NCBI GenBank assembly: GCA_013399895.1
Contig: VXBA01003489.1
Span: forward strand, 837,381-901,380
DNA: 64,000 nt
Direction: 5' to 3'
Origin: Serilophus lunatus
Taxonomy: Eukaryota; Chordata; Aves; Passeriformes; Eurylaimidae
Below are positions 1 to 12,842 of the stretch, piece by piece. Below the pieces are notes generated by a model that worked only from the letters and a program-made list of their open reading frames with translations, made no database searches and was not told the DNA's origin. The translations under genes were made by a program, and so were the position numbers. Position 1 is the stretch's first letter. Every line of letters begins with the position of its first letter.

Positions 1-130
1 TGGGGACCCCACCAGTGCCCTGGGAAACCTGTTCTAATCATTTACAATCTTTTTCATAAAGGAATTTTTCCTAATATCTAATCTAAACTTTCCCTGGTGC
101 AAGCTGAGACCATTTTGTTGGCTAATTGTA
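1..130 (-). mobile_element. CR1 LINE fragment, cut by window edge
   Basis: The stretch reads as the reverse complement of a CR1 3' region. It contains the 'aaggaatttttcctaatatc' block followed by 'taatctaaac' and 'gcaagctgagaccattt', which in avian CR1 lies upstream of the terminal 150 bp. The 3' end of the element lies left of the window, so its full length cannot be judged. The wording (gaccccaccagtgccctggg) differs from most other copies here and suggests an older subfamily. Confidence 0.8.
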
Positions 131-3100
131 CTCCATCCTTGAGATTTGAAAAATAAGACCAGAATATTTAGGGCTCTTCTAGCCCTGATAAACAGCATAG
201 AAATTTTAAATGTTTTCAATAAAAAAGATTGTGTTCCTTGAAAAATTACTCAAATATTCCAATATTTTCCCTGTTATTCAAAGAGAACCTGTGGGTGATC
301 TGAGGCTGCTGTGCCAAACACTCTGCTCAGGTTATGAACTGACTGCACAACTTCCTGAAGTGCTTGGATGAAAAAAACAAACAATAAAACTATAAAATAT
401 GACTTTAATTACTAATAGAACCAGCCATTGTCAGATTCTAGCATATAAAATTAGGGTGTAATATATCACAGGTAATAATTAAGGAAGTATTATGCAAAAA
501 CTACCATATTCAGGAGAATTATGAGCCTTTTTCAATTAAATATAGATAATGACAAAAGATTTTGTCAAAATCTGATGCTTCCAACATATTTTAACAGTTT
601 TGCTATGATAACCAGTATTGCTTCAACACTTTGAGCTTTCTGTGAATATAATTGGTTATCAGGGAATTTAATATCCATAGAACAGATACACACAATCTAA
701 TCCCAAAATAATTAATGATAAATCTCCAAATGCCAAAACGTGATGTTTCTCTTAATATTACCCTGAGTAATCAGACTTTAACTTCACATCTACATGATAC
801 TGTGCTCCATACAAATATTCCTCAAATATTCCCCAAAGGTTCCAGAGCAGTTCAGGTTGCAGAAAAGGAAGATTGCTCCTAATGGATGAGTTCTGGAGAG
901 AATTCAATGGAGCTGCACCGATTTACACCACAGATTTCTGAACAATTCGTGGTGGGGATATGTGCAAATTGAACCAGGAGAAGGGCTACAAATACACCAA
1001 TGTGTCACCTGTTTTAATAATTTCTTTAAAAATAAACATCTGAGTGACTTTTTTTGGCTGTTTGAAAAGATTTTCTGAAGGTTTTTGTCTTATTGTGCAA
1101 GATGTAGATGAGCTAAATAAGAGGTGAAAAATCACTTTATCATTTGTGGAGGCGCTTTGTTTTATGTCGTGAACTTGGCAATGTCCTTCAGTTTGAGAAC
1201 AATTGTGGAACAGGCACCTAATTATGGAGACAAATATCCCTGGTGAAGTTGGAGGGCTGTGCCTTTCTGATGGACAACAATCCTGAACATCCTTCTCAAG
1301 GAAGTTTCATTAGGTTTTTGTGTTACCAGGCAAGATGAATAAATAATAATGAACCTTTTCCAATCTACTGCACAAGCATTTTGTTCACTGTAATTTCATT
1401 TATGAGGCCCAGATCCAGTGACAGGCTCTGTTTGCTGCTTTGTACTCCTGGAATATTCATTTGGCAAACTGACTGAAGGCTTAATTCAATAATTCATACT
1501 ACAGGAAAAGATAACAACTATATCATTTAATATCCTGCCAGCGCTTTGTTTCTCTCTAACTTTTTGTGGTTCAAAATATAAGTGGGATTTGCTTGGTGGG
1601 TTAATTCAGCTCAGTTTTGCTGCTGTTGATGAGCTTTTGTGTGGGGACTCCAAAATTTCACCGTGACTATTAATGGGTGCTCTGTAGAGGGGCAGAGAGC
1701 AAAACCCTGTCTTGGGTGAGCAAATAAAACATGGCAAACTGCAGTCCTGCTTGTCTGTAAAACAAGTTAAAAATAAAGACATTTGGGAAAGAGTCTTCCA
1801 GCCTTTAAGTTCCACTTCAGACCCATTTTAGTCTTTCTTTGCACATCTACCTTTGCATCCCTACACTCCCATCCAGGGACTCTGGACACACAGGGAGACA
1901 GAAATGTTGCTCCATCCCCTCCTTCCTGTAGATCCTGAGGAAGCCAAGGGGAGCAGATGGTTCTGTCTCTCTTTTCTCCATTTTTCTGTGTTTAAATAGT
2001 GGTTTCCAGGAGTTTGACTGAAATGCCTTATCCCTCCCCTCTGTTCTTGGGAAGCACTTTCACCTTCAAGTCCATTTACACAAATCTTTCCCATCTTTCC
2101 AAGGCAGAACGACTCGAGGAATTTATGTATTGGAGAAATACTAATCAAATACAGACTAATTTAAGAGAAGACTTATTTTTTGTGTGTATTTCAGTATAAA
2201 ACATATGGAGCAGCCTGATGACTCCTAAGTTTGGCTGATAGTTTTATAGCTGGGAGTTTCATGCCCCATCAATTTTAGGTTTTGGGTTTTTTTGCTTTTT
2301 CTATACAGGGATTAAGACCAAAGTGCTTTGAAATCAGTGAAAACCTTTCCTGAACTTCAGTGGATCAACTTCTACTGACCCAAGCAATGGATACTCCATT
2401 TTTATTAGACTTCTCTACGGGTGAAACTGTAAAATATATATTTATCTTATGAGTGTAAATAAATGTTTAGTACAAATACATTCTTATAAGCAATTCCAAT
2501 TCATTGTAGAGAAAAAGAACACTGTCAATGATGTCTCTTTGCTCTTCTACTTATATTGTCTGCATTATGTAATAAATTATAATTGATGTATTAAATAATT
2601 TGATGTTGGAAAACTAAAAATTCCATGTACAACATCTACTGGCAGGTGGTGCAGCTGCATTGTTTTCAGGCAGGTAATTGGTACCAAAGATCCAACCACT
2701 TTGGAATGAGAAAGAAATTATGGGAAAAGGCTGGTTTGCAAATAGTTCGAAGGCACTAAAGCAAACAATGATCCCTCTGTTGTTTCCACACTCTGTAATT
2801 CCCACTTATGTTCAACAGGAATGGTGCTGTAATGTGAGGTATTTTGATTTTTGCAGCATTAGGAGTCCCAGACCTTGTAGAAAGACAATCCTCATTATAG
2901 AGACTATAATGCAGGTGGATGTTTAAGCTCTGAGTTCACATTATTTAAATTTTGCTTATTTATTTTGAAGAACTGGAGCAAAGTGGCTCCTTCACAGACT
3001 CTTGTTTTTCCCACTAAGACTTAAATAAGAAGCATGAATAAAGGAGTCAGGAATGAGCTGTAAGAACATGACTTCAGAAATGATTTTATATGTGGATAAC

Positions 3101-6100
3101 AAGGTTTATATTCTGGACTAACACTCAGAAATAATTGAGATCATGAAGATAATAGAAAAAAAGACATTTATTTTTGTATTCTAAATTACTATTCCAGCAA
3201 AAATTCCTCAGGACACAGAAAGATCTGCTGTAGAAATCTCAGGCTGCCACTTACTTCTTGCTTTCAGATGATTGATAACTTGGGCAGAAAATCTTGGAAA
3301 ATAAATCATCTTAAGCAATGATCCAGGCAAGATTAAAAAGGTCTTTGTTTTCTTCCATATAATTGAAAAGGAATGCCAGGGGTATTTTAAACCTAAGGAA
3401 AGTCTGATTTAAATGAGTTCATTCAGCAGAATATTATCGAAACATTTATTGTATTGACTCCCTGATTTGCATGTTTGTCATCACAGTATTGACATCCATT
3501 TAAAAGACTCAAACTAAATTTGGAACTTAAATTTAAAGTAAAAAATGGTCTTTCTTGGTGAAAAATCAGATGCAAAATTGACTACTGGCCAGTGGAGGTC
3601 TGCCCTTGATGTGAGGTTGATCACCTGCACATCTGCCTCACACTTGGAATATTTAAATTTAATCACTATTTTGGCATCCTAGCAAAAAAAAAATCAAAAT
3701 CGGCAGTAGGGAAATAGTGATTTAAACAGCAAAACCTGGTTGGGTTTTCATAGAGTGCAGTTTTAGCATCAGACTTCAAGTGCTGAAAACAGGGAGGTAC
3801 AAAATCTCCCCAGGAAAGGGCGTCCTCACCCTTTTTGTGGAAAATATTAGGCCAGCAAAATGTAATTAGCATTGTATGTGTTGTTATTGTGTCTTGCACT
3901 GAGAGCTCCCAGGCACTTTAAAAATAAATAGAATAAATGGAGATGAATGAAACTCAACTCTGCTAAATATCATCAATGAAGATCTGCTTTATTACTGGCA
4001 ATTAAGCAGGGAAAGTCAAAACACAGGCTCTCATTATCACTCATTGATTAAAACCCAGTTAGAACATTGCAATCCCAACCAGTCACTGCTTTCTGCATTT
4101 CAGCACAGGCAGCAGCACAATATTTCAGGAATAATTAGGAACACAGTGCAAACCATCAGCCTTAATGTCCCCAAATAAAATTGCCAAAGCAAATGATTAT
4201 AGATCAGCCAAAAGACTCTATCTGAAGCCATCATCTTTTGTGACTGTTTAATATCTTCCTGATGATCTTTTTTTTTTTTTTNCAGAGCAAACTCAAATGA
4301 AATTAAAGCCCTTTCAGAAATGGCATCCTGAGATTTAGCAGAAACCACAAACAAAGCTTTGCAAATGCCCATTTTTTGGGGAAAATAACTGCCAGCAATT
4401 GAGTTGCTCAGGCAATTTTTGTCTCTAGTCTCTATTTTAAAGGAACTAATATCAACATTTCTGATGTACAGCAAGCTGGGAATGTCTCACTGTCAAAATT
4501 ACTGTTCTTTTCCATTCAAGTAAGAATGACCTTTATCTGATGTAGTCTCGAAAAAAGATGACAGCATAAACAGCAAAACAAAAGGCAGTTGAAAGGAGGG
4601 AAAAATGATAAGGCTGCACTGAAATTCTGCCTTGGAGCAGAGCTGGAAAGGGAAGGGATCAACAGGCAGGGCTGGGAGCCAGGAGCATGGGAAGTGGAAA
4701 TGCTGCTGGTAGGTCAACAGGCTGAAAAAACCCCAGGGAATATGGGAAAAGTGGGGAGAGCCACCATCACCCCTTTAGGGAAGTGCCTTTCCCCTCCTGA
4801 TGATGTTTGACACCATTTCAATGCTAAATAGAAAGAGCAGCAGCCCAAAAACCAGGGGGGTTAATGTGTCCGTCTTAATTCTTCCTGGATCTGTCACTCC
4901 AGAGAAAAGCCTTTGGAATATGAGGTAACAGGACCTTGTATGGTTTGTCCTCTTGTATCTCTTGTGCCTGTTTCCAGAGGGAAACCACAACCAGGAATGC
5001 TTTCCATAAGCAGATAGGAAAAATTCCAGAACCCTGGTACCTCTTCCATGGCCAGTGCTGATTCAGCAGCTTCACCACCCTCTTACCTCCTTCCTTTAGC
5101 TCTACTTTCATTATTTGCTGTCATCTGGCAGTTTTAAGAAACACCAAAGATTTATCAATTACAAAAACCCCTTCTATTTGCATCCAGATCTTAAAAGCTG
5201 TAATTTCCAATCAAGCCTTTACCTATGGCATCATCCAAATTATTTCACAATCCCACAGGGATTTACAGTGATCCCTCTCTTTGTTGCTTTGGTTTCTTCC
5301 TTTGCCTGTTATTTTCCTTATACTCCTTGGTTTGTAAGAAGCTCAAAAAAAATGAATCTAAGCTTTATGCCTTTTCTCTACCCTGGAAATCTTCAGAAAG
5401 GACACGAGTGAAGGAGAAGAACTGAGTCCAGGTTTAGGGCCTCTCAGTCCATTGAGTTCTTTTTTTCAAAAGATTCAAAACCAAGGATTCAAAAGGGAAA
5501 TGAACCCCTCCAAAACAAGGATTTGGGCTGGATCCAGAAATACAAATCAGGCAATCTCCATTTGGAACAGCCTGATGGGAGCTTTAGTATGAGGCCAATA
5601 ATGAAATGCAGGGAAAACATTTCATATCTGTTACTTTTGGGTAATTTTTCTCTAATCCAAAAAATCACAAAACCACTGTAATTCTGTGGAAATCTTGCAT
5701 ACTTAGATGGCATATTTTCCCCAGCTCTAGCAGGAACTGATAACAGGCTGCTGAATTACTGCTTAATAAACCACTAAATGAGTGCCATCCAAGATAACGG
5801 GGCATTAAATGATGGCTATTCAGGGAAAAAGTAGAAGTGCAGAGAGAAATGCAAGAGGACTCTCTGCATAGAGAGAAATTGGATTAATCTTCTCATCTCT
5901 GCCAGTGGTGAAATTCAAACTGAAGCAGAGTTGAAAAAAAAAATTAAATAAATAAAAGGGAAGTGTTTTGATTCCACGATGGGGCAAAGGAACATGCAGG
6001 AGCTGCTTCTCATCACTTGAGCTGGGGTAGAGGGTGTTGAAATGATGGGGATAATGTGAGCAGGTGAATGCAAAGACAAAGAAAAATAAAATGCAAAGGC

Positions 6101-6224
6101 AAAATCCAAAAAGCTAAAATAATGTAAAGATGGTAGTATAAATAAAAAGAAACCAAAAGAGATGGAGGTGGGGGAGAATTTCGGGTTATAAAGAGGTCAA
6201 GTGTGACTTGAATTCAGATTCTTA
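131..6224. other. Unique AT-rich non-coding DNA
   Basis: No gene or recognisable interspersed repeat is visible in these 6 kb. Open frames are short (at most about 124 codons), lack domains and lie on both strands. A T run at 4268-4281 ends in an ambiguous base. Position 5742-5830 is a compact stretch with several TAAT-type sites that could be a conserved element, but nothing beyond composition supports this. Confidence 0.6.
4268..4282. repeat. Poly-T run ending in an ambiguous base
   Basis: Fourteen T residues are followed by a single N at 4282. The N probably reflects uncertain homopolymer length in the assembly. Confidence 0.9.
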
Positions 6225-6420
6225 ATCATGGAATCACTGAATCTCAGAATGGTTTGGGGTGGAAGGGACCTCAAAGCCCATCCAGTGCCACCCCTGCCCT
6301 GGGCAGGGACACCTCCCACTGTCCCAGGGGGCTCCAACCTGGCCTTGGGCACTCCCAGGGATGGGGCAGCCACAATTTCCCTGATTTCAGTGGGATTTCA
6401 GTGTTCCTTTCCCTAAGGAT
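6225..6420 (-). mobile_element. CR1 LINE 3' fragment
   Basis: Reading rightward, the sequence begins at the element's 3' terminus (ATGGAATCACTGAATCTCAGAATGG...). It continues through the conserved 'gggcagggacacctcccact', 'ccaacctggcc' and 'cagggatggggcagccaca' blocks. The copy then loses similarity near 6390-6420, so only about 190 bp of the 3' end remains. It is a 5'-truncated, dead copy. Confidence 0.95.
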
Positions 6421-8445
6421 TAGGGCCCTGATCACACCAGTGGAAAGATTCCTCAGAGATCTGAGGCGCTGCTTTGTTTCAGCTCAAACACCAGAGCCTG
6501 GTGTCATCCATCCCCAGGAAACTCAGCCCAGAAGGCTGGGAACAGATTGGTACGAGTTGGGAAATTGTATCCTCTTGACTGATAGTAAATGTGTCCCTGT
6601 GCAGCAGCAGCAGCAGCAGAGTTATGACAAATGTGCTGAAGGCCAGATTTCTGGGAATGACATCATCCTGGAGAGAGGCTGCTAATATTTTGGGAGTTGA
6701 GCCTGCAGAGTTTTAAAGGAGGCCAAATTTTCCATGTTCCCTCTCCTCAATAATTGTATTCAACTGATGTTACAACATACCTTGTCTCAGCACGTTCATT
6801 TTCTTCATGTTTGTGTTTTCATGTCTCCAATATCTTGAAAACTAAACAGATATTTGAGTAAAATCTCACTGCAATACAATATGTTGTTTCATTATTTTGA
6901 TTTTCAGAGAACATCCACCTTTGGGTTCACATAAATGCTCTTGTCTCAACTTCTCTCTAGAAATGAGTCATGTATTTGGCAGCATTTTACACATAGACTG
7001 GGACATAAAATCTTGGTTCAGGTGAGATTTCCCTAAAATTTATGAGGATTTATGTTGATTTTTATCCCAAATTGTAAACTCAAGTTATTTTAAGGCACAG
7101 AACGTGAATCAGGCTGGATTTTGCTCACAGAATTTCACTCCTTTCTATACAAATGTCTTTTCAGGTCAGTGTTGATCTGTAAAACACAGTAATATTAAAA
7201 AAAAAATAAATTAGGAAATTGGGTATCTCTCTTGTGAAGGAATTAAATTCGAGCCTTCAAAATTTTTAATCTGCACTCTCTGTCCCTGGAGGTGGAGAAA
7301 TGCAGGTTATTTGTAGAAAAGCTTACCCAGCTCCTAAATTGTATTTCTGTCCATCTCCAGAAATTATCAATTGAAACATTCCATCATGGGATGGTGGAAC
7401 CAAGAAAAATAGAAGAACAAAAATGGATCTGGAATCCAGCTTAAATTCCTGCAGCTTCAGATTTAGAAGGGAGGCTTAGTTATGATTTGTTAGAAAAGGA
7501 ATATTCCAAAAGCAATTATAAAACCACGTCATTAATAACATGGAGTTTTAATAATATGTGTTTTCATAATATTTCTGGTCTCTAAATTTCAGAGTGCATT
7601 CTTAGTTTAATGTGATTATTCTTGGATTCTCTAAAGAGAGGACACTGTTGTTCCCTGTCAGTGAACACTGCGAGTCAGTGGCATCAATGGCAATAAAAAT
7701 ATTTCAATTTCTAGCCAGATTGGTGGGATATTAATGAGATTTACCTTTCTTTAAGGCAAATTTGTGCAGTACATATGCAGCACTGATTTAATTGCAACAC
7801 CAGACACAATTTGGGTATTGTCAACTTATCTCCTGGAGAGGCTGGGGGTTAATTGAGTGAATAAAATAAATGTAGACTAATTAGGAGATGACAAGTTATA
7901 GCTGATAAGGTCACTTGTCAGGCAAATATGAATTCAATATCTAGTGCATAAATGGCTACATTTTCTCTGGCCTAGAGCAAACTATTTGTGTTTCCAAAAC
8001 CCACAAATGCTTACAAGAAAGACACGGAGAAAACTCTTTCATTTCTGCTCTATTCAGTGTAAATCAGAATAAATTTAAATGGAAAGAGTAGTTGGAGGTA
8101 TCATGTTATATTCTGAGTTAAATTGCATTATATCAGCAGTGATTTCAGCAGCTTTAGATTAATATGACTGAAATATAAAACTGATTAATGCTCAACAAGA
8201 AGTTACTAAAGATAAACCCCTGCAGTTTTGTTGTCATTGCCTGTATTGATACCCATTGTTTTACAACCAGGCAATTCTCCCAGATGATAACGAGCTTTGC
8301 AACTGCTTTTGAGGAAATCCCGTGGTAGATGCTGTACCCACCCAGTGTTTGTAAGTGACCTGCCATTGGTGGGGATGCTGGAATTCCTGAGTCCCTGCCT
8401 GCCTGAGAACTCTGCAGGATACAGGGCTTCTGGTAGAGCTGATAG
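6421..8445. other. Unique non-coding DNA
   Basis: No gene is supported. The only simple sequence I noted is a short CAG run at 6601-6619. The rest is AT-rich unique sequence with scattered stops in all frames. Confidence 0.6.
6601..6619. repeat. Short (CAG)n microsatellite
   Basis: Six consecutive GCA/CAG units are present. In the frame starting at 6254 they would encode a short glutamine run, but that frame starts inside a CR1 copy and is not a credible gene. Confidence 0.9.
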
Positions 8446-8612
8446 GGGGGAGGCTCTGGAATGGATTTCCCAGAGAATCTGTGGCTGCCCCATCCATGGA
8501 AGTGTCCAAGGGCAGGTTGGAGCCCCCTGGGACAGTGGGAGGTGTCCCTGCCCAGGGCAGGGGGTGGGATGAGGTGAGTTTTGAAGTCCCTCCCAACCCA
8601 AACCATTCCAAG
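8440..8612 (+). mobile_element. CR1 LINE 3' fragment
   Basis: Sense-strand CR1 3' end: 'cccagagaatctgtggctgc', 'gtgtccaagggcaggttgg', 'gacagtgggaggtgtccctg', then 'cccaacccaaaccattcca'. The terminal ATTCTATG repeat is lost or diverged. The left boundary is diffuse. Antisense frames through this copy form the 149-182 codon open frames in the area, which are artefacts of the repeat. Confidence 0.95.
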
Positions 8613-11199
8613 GTGTAAGCACAAATATCAGCACAAGTGTCCAACACCTTTTCACACCCCGCTAAAGTGACTTCAGGAACTGCACAAAAATAGTGTTTCT
8701 GGTTTTCCTCAATCCATGTAGAATTTTTCCAATTCACAGAATACATCATATGTCCTGTCACTAAACCAGACTCTTGTTCACTCCAGACCCCAAGAAACCC
8801 CCTGGCCATTAATGTGAGTTTTCAGTCATGACTCAAACATGACCTTTTTGTGTCTTCTGTTTGGTTGGCAGCCAAAGTGAATAATGTTCCCAGGCAAATA
8901 TTGATGTTGCTTCTTCTGAGGAAATATTATCCCAAGGAACAGTGTGACAGATCTGATCTTACAGACACTTCGTGGAGAGAAGACAATTTAAAGCCATGTT
9001 GACTTTCCACTCTGATCCCTTAAATAGTTGGATAACTTGAGTAATCCTTCACTTTTCCCTCAAAACCCTCCTCCTTCTGCTGTGCCCAGTTTGGAACCAT
9101 CAGGTACAATTATTCTATTTCTAAGGAGCTCCAGGGCTGCAGGAAAAGGTGAATTTGTCATTCCAAATATCTTTGTCCGTGAGAACTTTTCATTCCCATC
9201 AACAGCAGCTCCCACCACAGCAAAGCTCAGGAGTCTTGATTAAAAGACTTGACTTGTGGGTGGAAATGAATGAGTTACAGGTAACTAGAGCAGGCTGAAA
9301 AGCAGCAGCATGATGTTTGGAGCTAAACAATGTCACAGATAGTGCCTTAATTAGCAGAAAAAGTGATTTAGCAAAGTAATATTCTAATACCAATCCAATT
9401 GCTACAAATTATTAATAATGATAAGCACAGAAAAACCAAGAGCCACTAACAATGTGATGCAATATCTGTCACAGGAAAACATAGTGCCCCTTTAATAATG
9501 AGATTGTAATTAGAAGAGAACAATAAAGCATATATTAATATTGAACAAAGGACAAAGTACCATGGTAATATTCTGTGCAGAAGAGGAAAAAAAATCCTAT
9601 TGCTAAAGTTCTAAAAGAGTCTAAAAATCAAATATATCAAAATAAAGGCACAGAGATTATGATTAAAGTCTATAAATTTTGCCTCTTGCTGCAAACCTGG
9701 ACTTTAGACAATGCCCTCCTTAGGCTGGACTGGCAGGACAGGGATTGTCACCTCTAGGTGGACTCTACTCAGGGAAGGAAAGACAGAGATCCAGGGAAGA
9801 GGGGCTGTTTGCCCAAATTTTACCACCAGGTTCAAAAATGGTCCTTTTACTCCTCTCGTAACTCCTACAGAAAAAGCCTTGGAGAGACTTATCTCTGTTT
9901 GGATGCTAATTATGATAACTGTGCCATCAACTGGAGTAATTAGTAACATAAATCCTGATATGGTACCTGTGGGGCTGTTTTTCCTATTCCTGAAACTGTG
10001 TAATTCCGTGAGGATTAAACATTGCTTAATTTTTTTTTAAGGCTTTAGCCCTAAATATAAGTGAAATAATATAGAAAAAAGGGTGTTCTGAAGGGTGGAA
10101 AACAAATGCAAGGCAAATAAAAAGAATCCATTTGCATTATTGGCTGGTTCAGGACTATGATCCAGCTCCTGGAAAATGTGACTTGGATTGTGTATGGAAC
10201 TGATAGAGCCAAAACTAGGAAAACTGCAAGATGTGAATGCAACAGGAGCAAGGAGAGAACTGCTTTGCAGATGGCAATAGCTGCAGTCAAAAATGGTTCA
10301 GGGCTATCTCAGATATTCCCATTCATCCAGCCCCTCCACATGGCCCCACTAGACTAATCCATCCATATTTTTCCCAAATTACACATCAGCATTTGTCTCA
10401 GAGCTGGCTTCCCATGCACACAGCAGCAGCAATTTTAGTGGCAATCACACGAGTTCCTCTTCCAGACAGTGATGAAAAAGTGCCTCCCATCCCTAAGAGG
10501 TTTCCTTTTTGTAATATAAGCACCAGAACCACAATCTAAATAATACTATGTGCTCTGGACTTACTCTGGGAGCTCAAACTCTGGGACAACCACATTTTCT
10601 GTCCAAAGCAAGTGAAAACAACAATAATAATATATATATTAAAAGAGGATTTTGTATATAAATCTTTTTTTTTTTTTTGCTGTCAAGAGATTGCAGGAGA
10701 AAATCAATCAGATATTTGAACCTCTCAGTGATTGTGGCACCAATTTTTCCTCAGGAATGTCAAGTAGGTTTGAATGCAGAGAATTCCAAGAAGTTTTCAG
10801 TGTTAATTTCTGCTCAACAAGAAACACACACACACAAACAGCAATCAATAGGTGCTAAATGAAAAAGAAGTAACAAATCAATAACTAGAGACGTTTTATT
10901 TTCAAGCTTCTGCAAACAACAGGAGGGATGATCAGCCTGTGATTACCTGGAAGTAGCAGATATTGCTGCAGCTCTTTGTGGGCAAGGTCTTACCCATGTC
11001 AGTGTGTGAAGAGCTGCTGGAAGGCAATATTCAACAGCAGGGAAATTTGGGCTGGGTTTCCATTTCTAAGGAAGGCAGGGCTTTTTTAATTTTTTCAGAT
11101 TTTTGGTTTGGATTTTTTTTTGAATTTCCAAGTGTTTTCTGAAAACAAAATAAATCCTCCTCATTCCTGTTGTCCACTGACATCCCTTTTCTGCTTGTG
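8613..11199. other. Unique AT-rich DNA with homeodomain-type sites
   Basis: No gene is visible. Position 9310-9560 is markedly AT-rich, with repeated TTAATTAG/GTAATTAG-like cores and ATTAATAATGATAAG. Position 10621-10678 is an AT microsatellite followed by a T run. A short ACAC tract lies at 10824-10836. None of the open frames shows a recognisable domain. Confidence 0.55.
10621..10678. repeat. AT-rich simple sequence and poly-T
   Basis: An ATA/TAT tract (10621-10640) is followed after about 24 bp by a run of 14 T (10665-10678). It is low-complexity DNA with no retroposed body recognisable next to it. Confidence 0.85.
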
Positions 11200-11292
11200 G
11201 AAAATTACAGGCTACAGCTGGGTTTTCCTCCAGTTCATGGACATGGAATGAAGTGGTCTTTAAAGTCCCTTCCAACTCAATCAGTCTGTGCT
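11200..11292 (+). mobile_element. Degenerate CR1 3' end (probable)
   Basis: The block 'ctttaaagtcccttccaact' at 11259-11278 matches the terminal part of CR1, with a diverged continuation (caatcagtctgtg). The preceding 60 bp is only loosely CR1-like. It is a probable old copy and the left boundary is uncertain. Confidence 0.6.
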
Positions 11293-11421
11293 TCTCTGTC
11301 CATCATCCTCCTCACCATAAAATCTAAAGTTTCACTTGTCACTACTTTATTTGAGGAATTGGTTGTGAAAATAACCCCCAAGGAATTCCATGTTGTAGCT
11401 ATTTGATTATCAGAACATGTT

Positions 11422-11602
11422 GAGCAGGGACACCTCCCACTGTCCCAGGGGGCTCCAACCTGGCCTTGGACACTCCCAGGGATCCAGGGGCAGCCACAGA
11501 TTCTCTGGGAAATCCATTCCAGGGCCTCCCCCTCCCCTCATTGCCAACAATTCCTTCCCAAGATCCAATCCAAACCCACTTTCTTTCAGTTTAAAGCCAT
11601 TA
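11422..11602 (-). mobile_element. CR1 LINE fragment lacking its 3' terminus
   Basis: The fragment reads from 'gcagggacacctcccactgt' through 'ctccaacctggccttggaca' to 'ctttcagtttaaagccatta', in minus orientation. The last ~55 bp of CR1 (the part with AACCCAAACCATTCTATG) are missing on the left, so this copy is truncated at both ends. A degenerate plus-strand CR1 end lies 130 bp to the left. Confidence 0.93.
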
Positions 11603-12698
11603 ATTAAACCCAACAATTTTACTTTAGAATTTTGTGCTTCAGCAAAACTGTTTCGATGATCTATCATTGTGCCTTTTTAAGCTTGAATTTTTGAACCTTA
11701 AGTTTTCCATTGCTGGCAATAGAAAATGCTCAAAATATTTAAAGTGCTTAATCACCTGATAATTTCAACTTCTTGGCAGTGATAATAAAGTAAAATTGAA
11801 TTATCTTTGAAGCTGTTACAAACAAAAAAAAACCCTAAAAAAACCCCTTAAATGACTTCTAAAGTACCAGGATGTTATTTTACAAAGTTAATGAGCCTTT
11901 TGTACTGTGAGATGAAATGGTTTGATACGAAACAGAAAGAAATCATGTAAAATTTAAATAAAAGGAAGAAAAATAATGTAAAGTAACTAATTGAAGAGAT
12001 TAGCAAGCAATAATTATTTCAACCAGTTTAAAAATAGGTTAGGCCTTTCAGTCTATAGAAGAGACTTACACACCAGAGCCATATAGAAAATATAAAACCC
12101 TAATAATGGCTTCCATGAATTCCAACATGCTCCACTGAACTTCAGGAACTGTAAATAAGAGTTTCCTGACAGCTAAAGCAATGCAAGCTCAAATTTGAAA
12201 GTGCACCCTCTGAGCAGCACCTGAGCTCCAACCCCTTTTCCACCACGTCTGAGCACTCAGGAGAATTCAGAAAAGGTGTTTTTCTTGGCAATGAAGTATC
12301 CTGAGGAGGATTCCCCTGTCGAATGAGTCCAGCCCGTGGTACAGAATGTTAACCCTGATTCCCTGTATCCAGCAGGTCTGTTTGAGGGCTGTGGTGTCCT
12401 TGGGAAATGTGGCCGTGCTGCTCTGTCGCTCACTCAGAACAACTTTGAAGTGGGTTTTGCGTTGAGTGAAAAGCTTCAAACCCCTTCAAATTCAGTAAAT
12501 AGCCTTTAGAAAGGCTGAGCTTTGCCCTGATTCTTCTCTTTTCAAAGTAAGTGATCAGATGGCCATGAAATCCCAGTTCTGAGCCTTCTCACTGTCTCCC
12601 CAGCTCATTGCTCCTGATGCAGGTTGTCACTTCTTTACTGAGCTTTTGTCATTTCTGCAACCAATTTGTGGCAGGTGAATCCCCAAACTGGTGTGAAT
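11603..12698. other. Unique non-coding DNA
   Basis: AT-rich, no gene supported. Position 12240-12480 is slightly richer in CpG than its neighbours (gtcgaatgag, ggccgtgctg, ctgtcgctc, tttgcgttg) and holds a 70-codon minus-strand open frame with no recognisable domain. It could be old exonic or regulatory debris, but this is not supported further. Confidence 0.5.
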
Positions 12699-12842
12699 AT
12701 CACAGAATATTTTAGGCTGGGAGAGACCTTAAAGTCCATCTCATTCCTTGCCCTGGGCAGGGACACCTCCCACTGTCCCAGGTTGCCCCAGCCTGGCCTT
12801 GGACACTCCCAGGGATGGGGCAGCCACAGCTTCTCTGGGCTA
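12699..12842 (-). mobile_element. CR1 LINE 3' fragment
   Basis: Starts at 'atcacagaatattttaggct' and includes 'ccctgggcagggacacctcc', 'ccaggttgcccc', and 'cagcttctctgggc', where similarity stops abruptly. About 140 bp of CR1 3' end, 5'-truncated. Confidence 0.95.

Noticed and set aside
4261..4300. Poly-T followed by NCAG resembling a 3' splice acceptor
   Set aside because: It is a homopolymer with an assembly ambiguity, and no exon-like frame follows.
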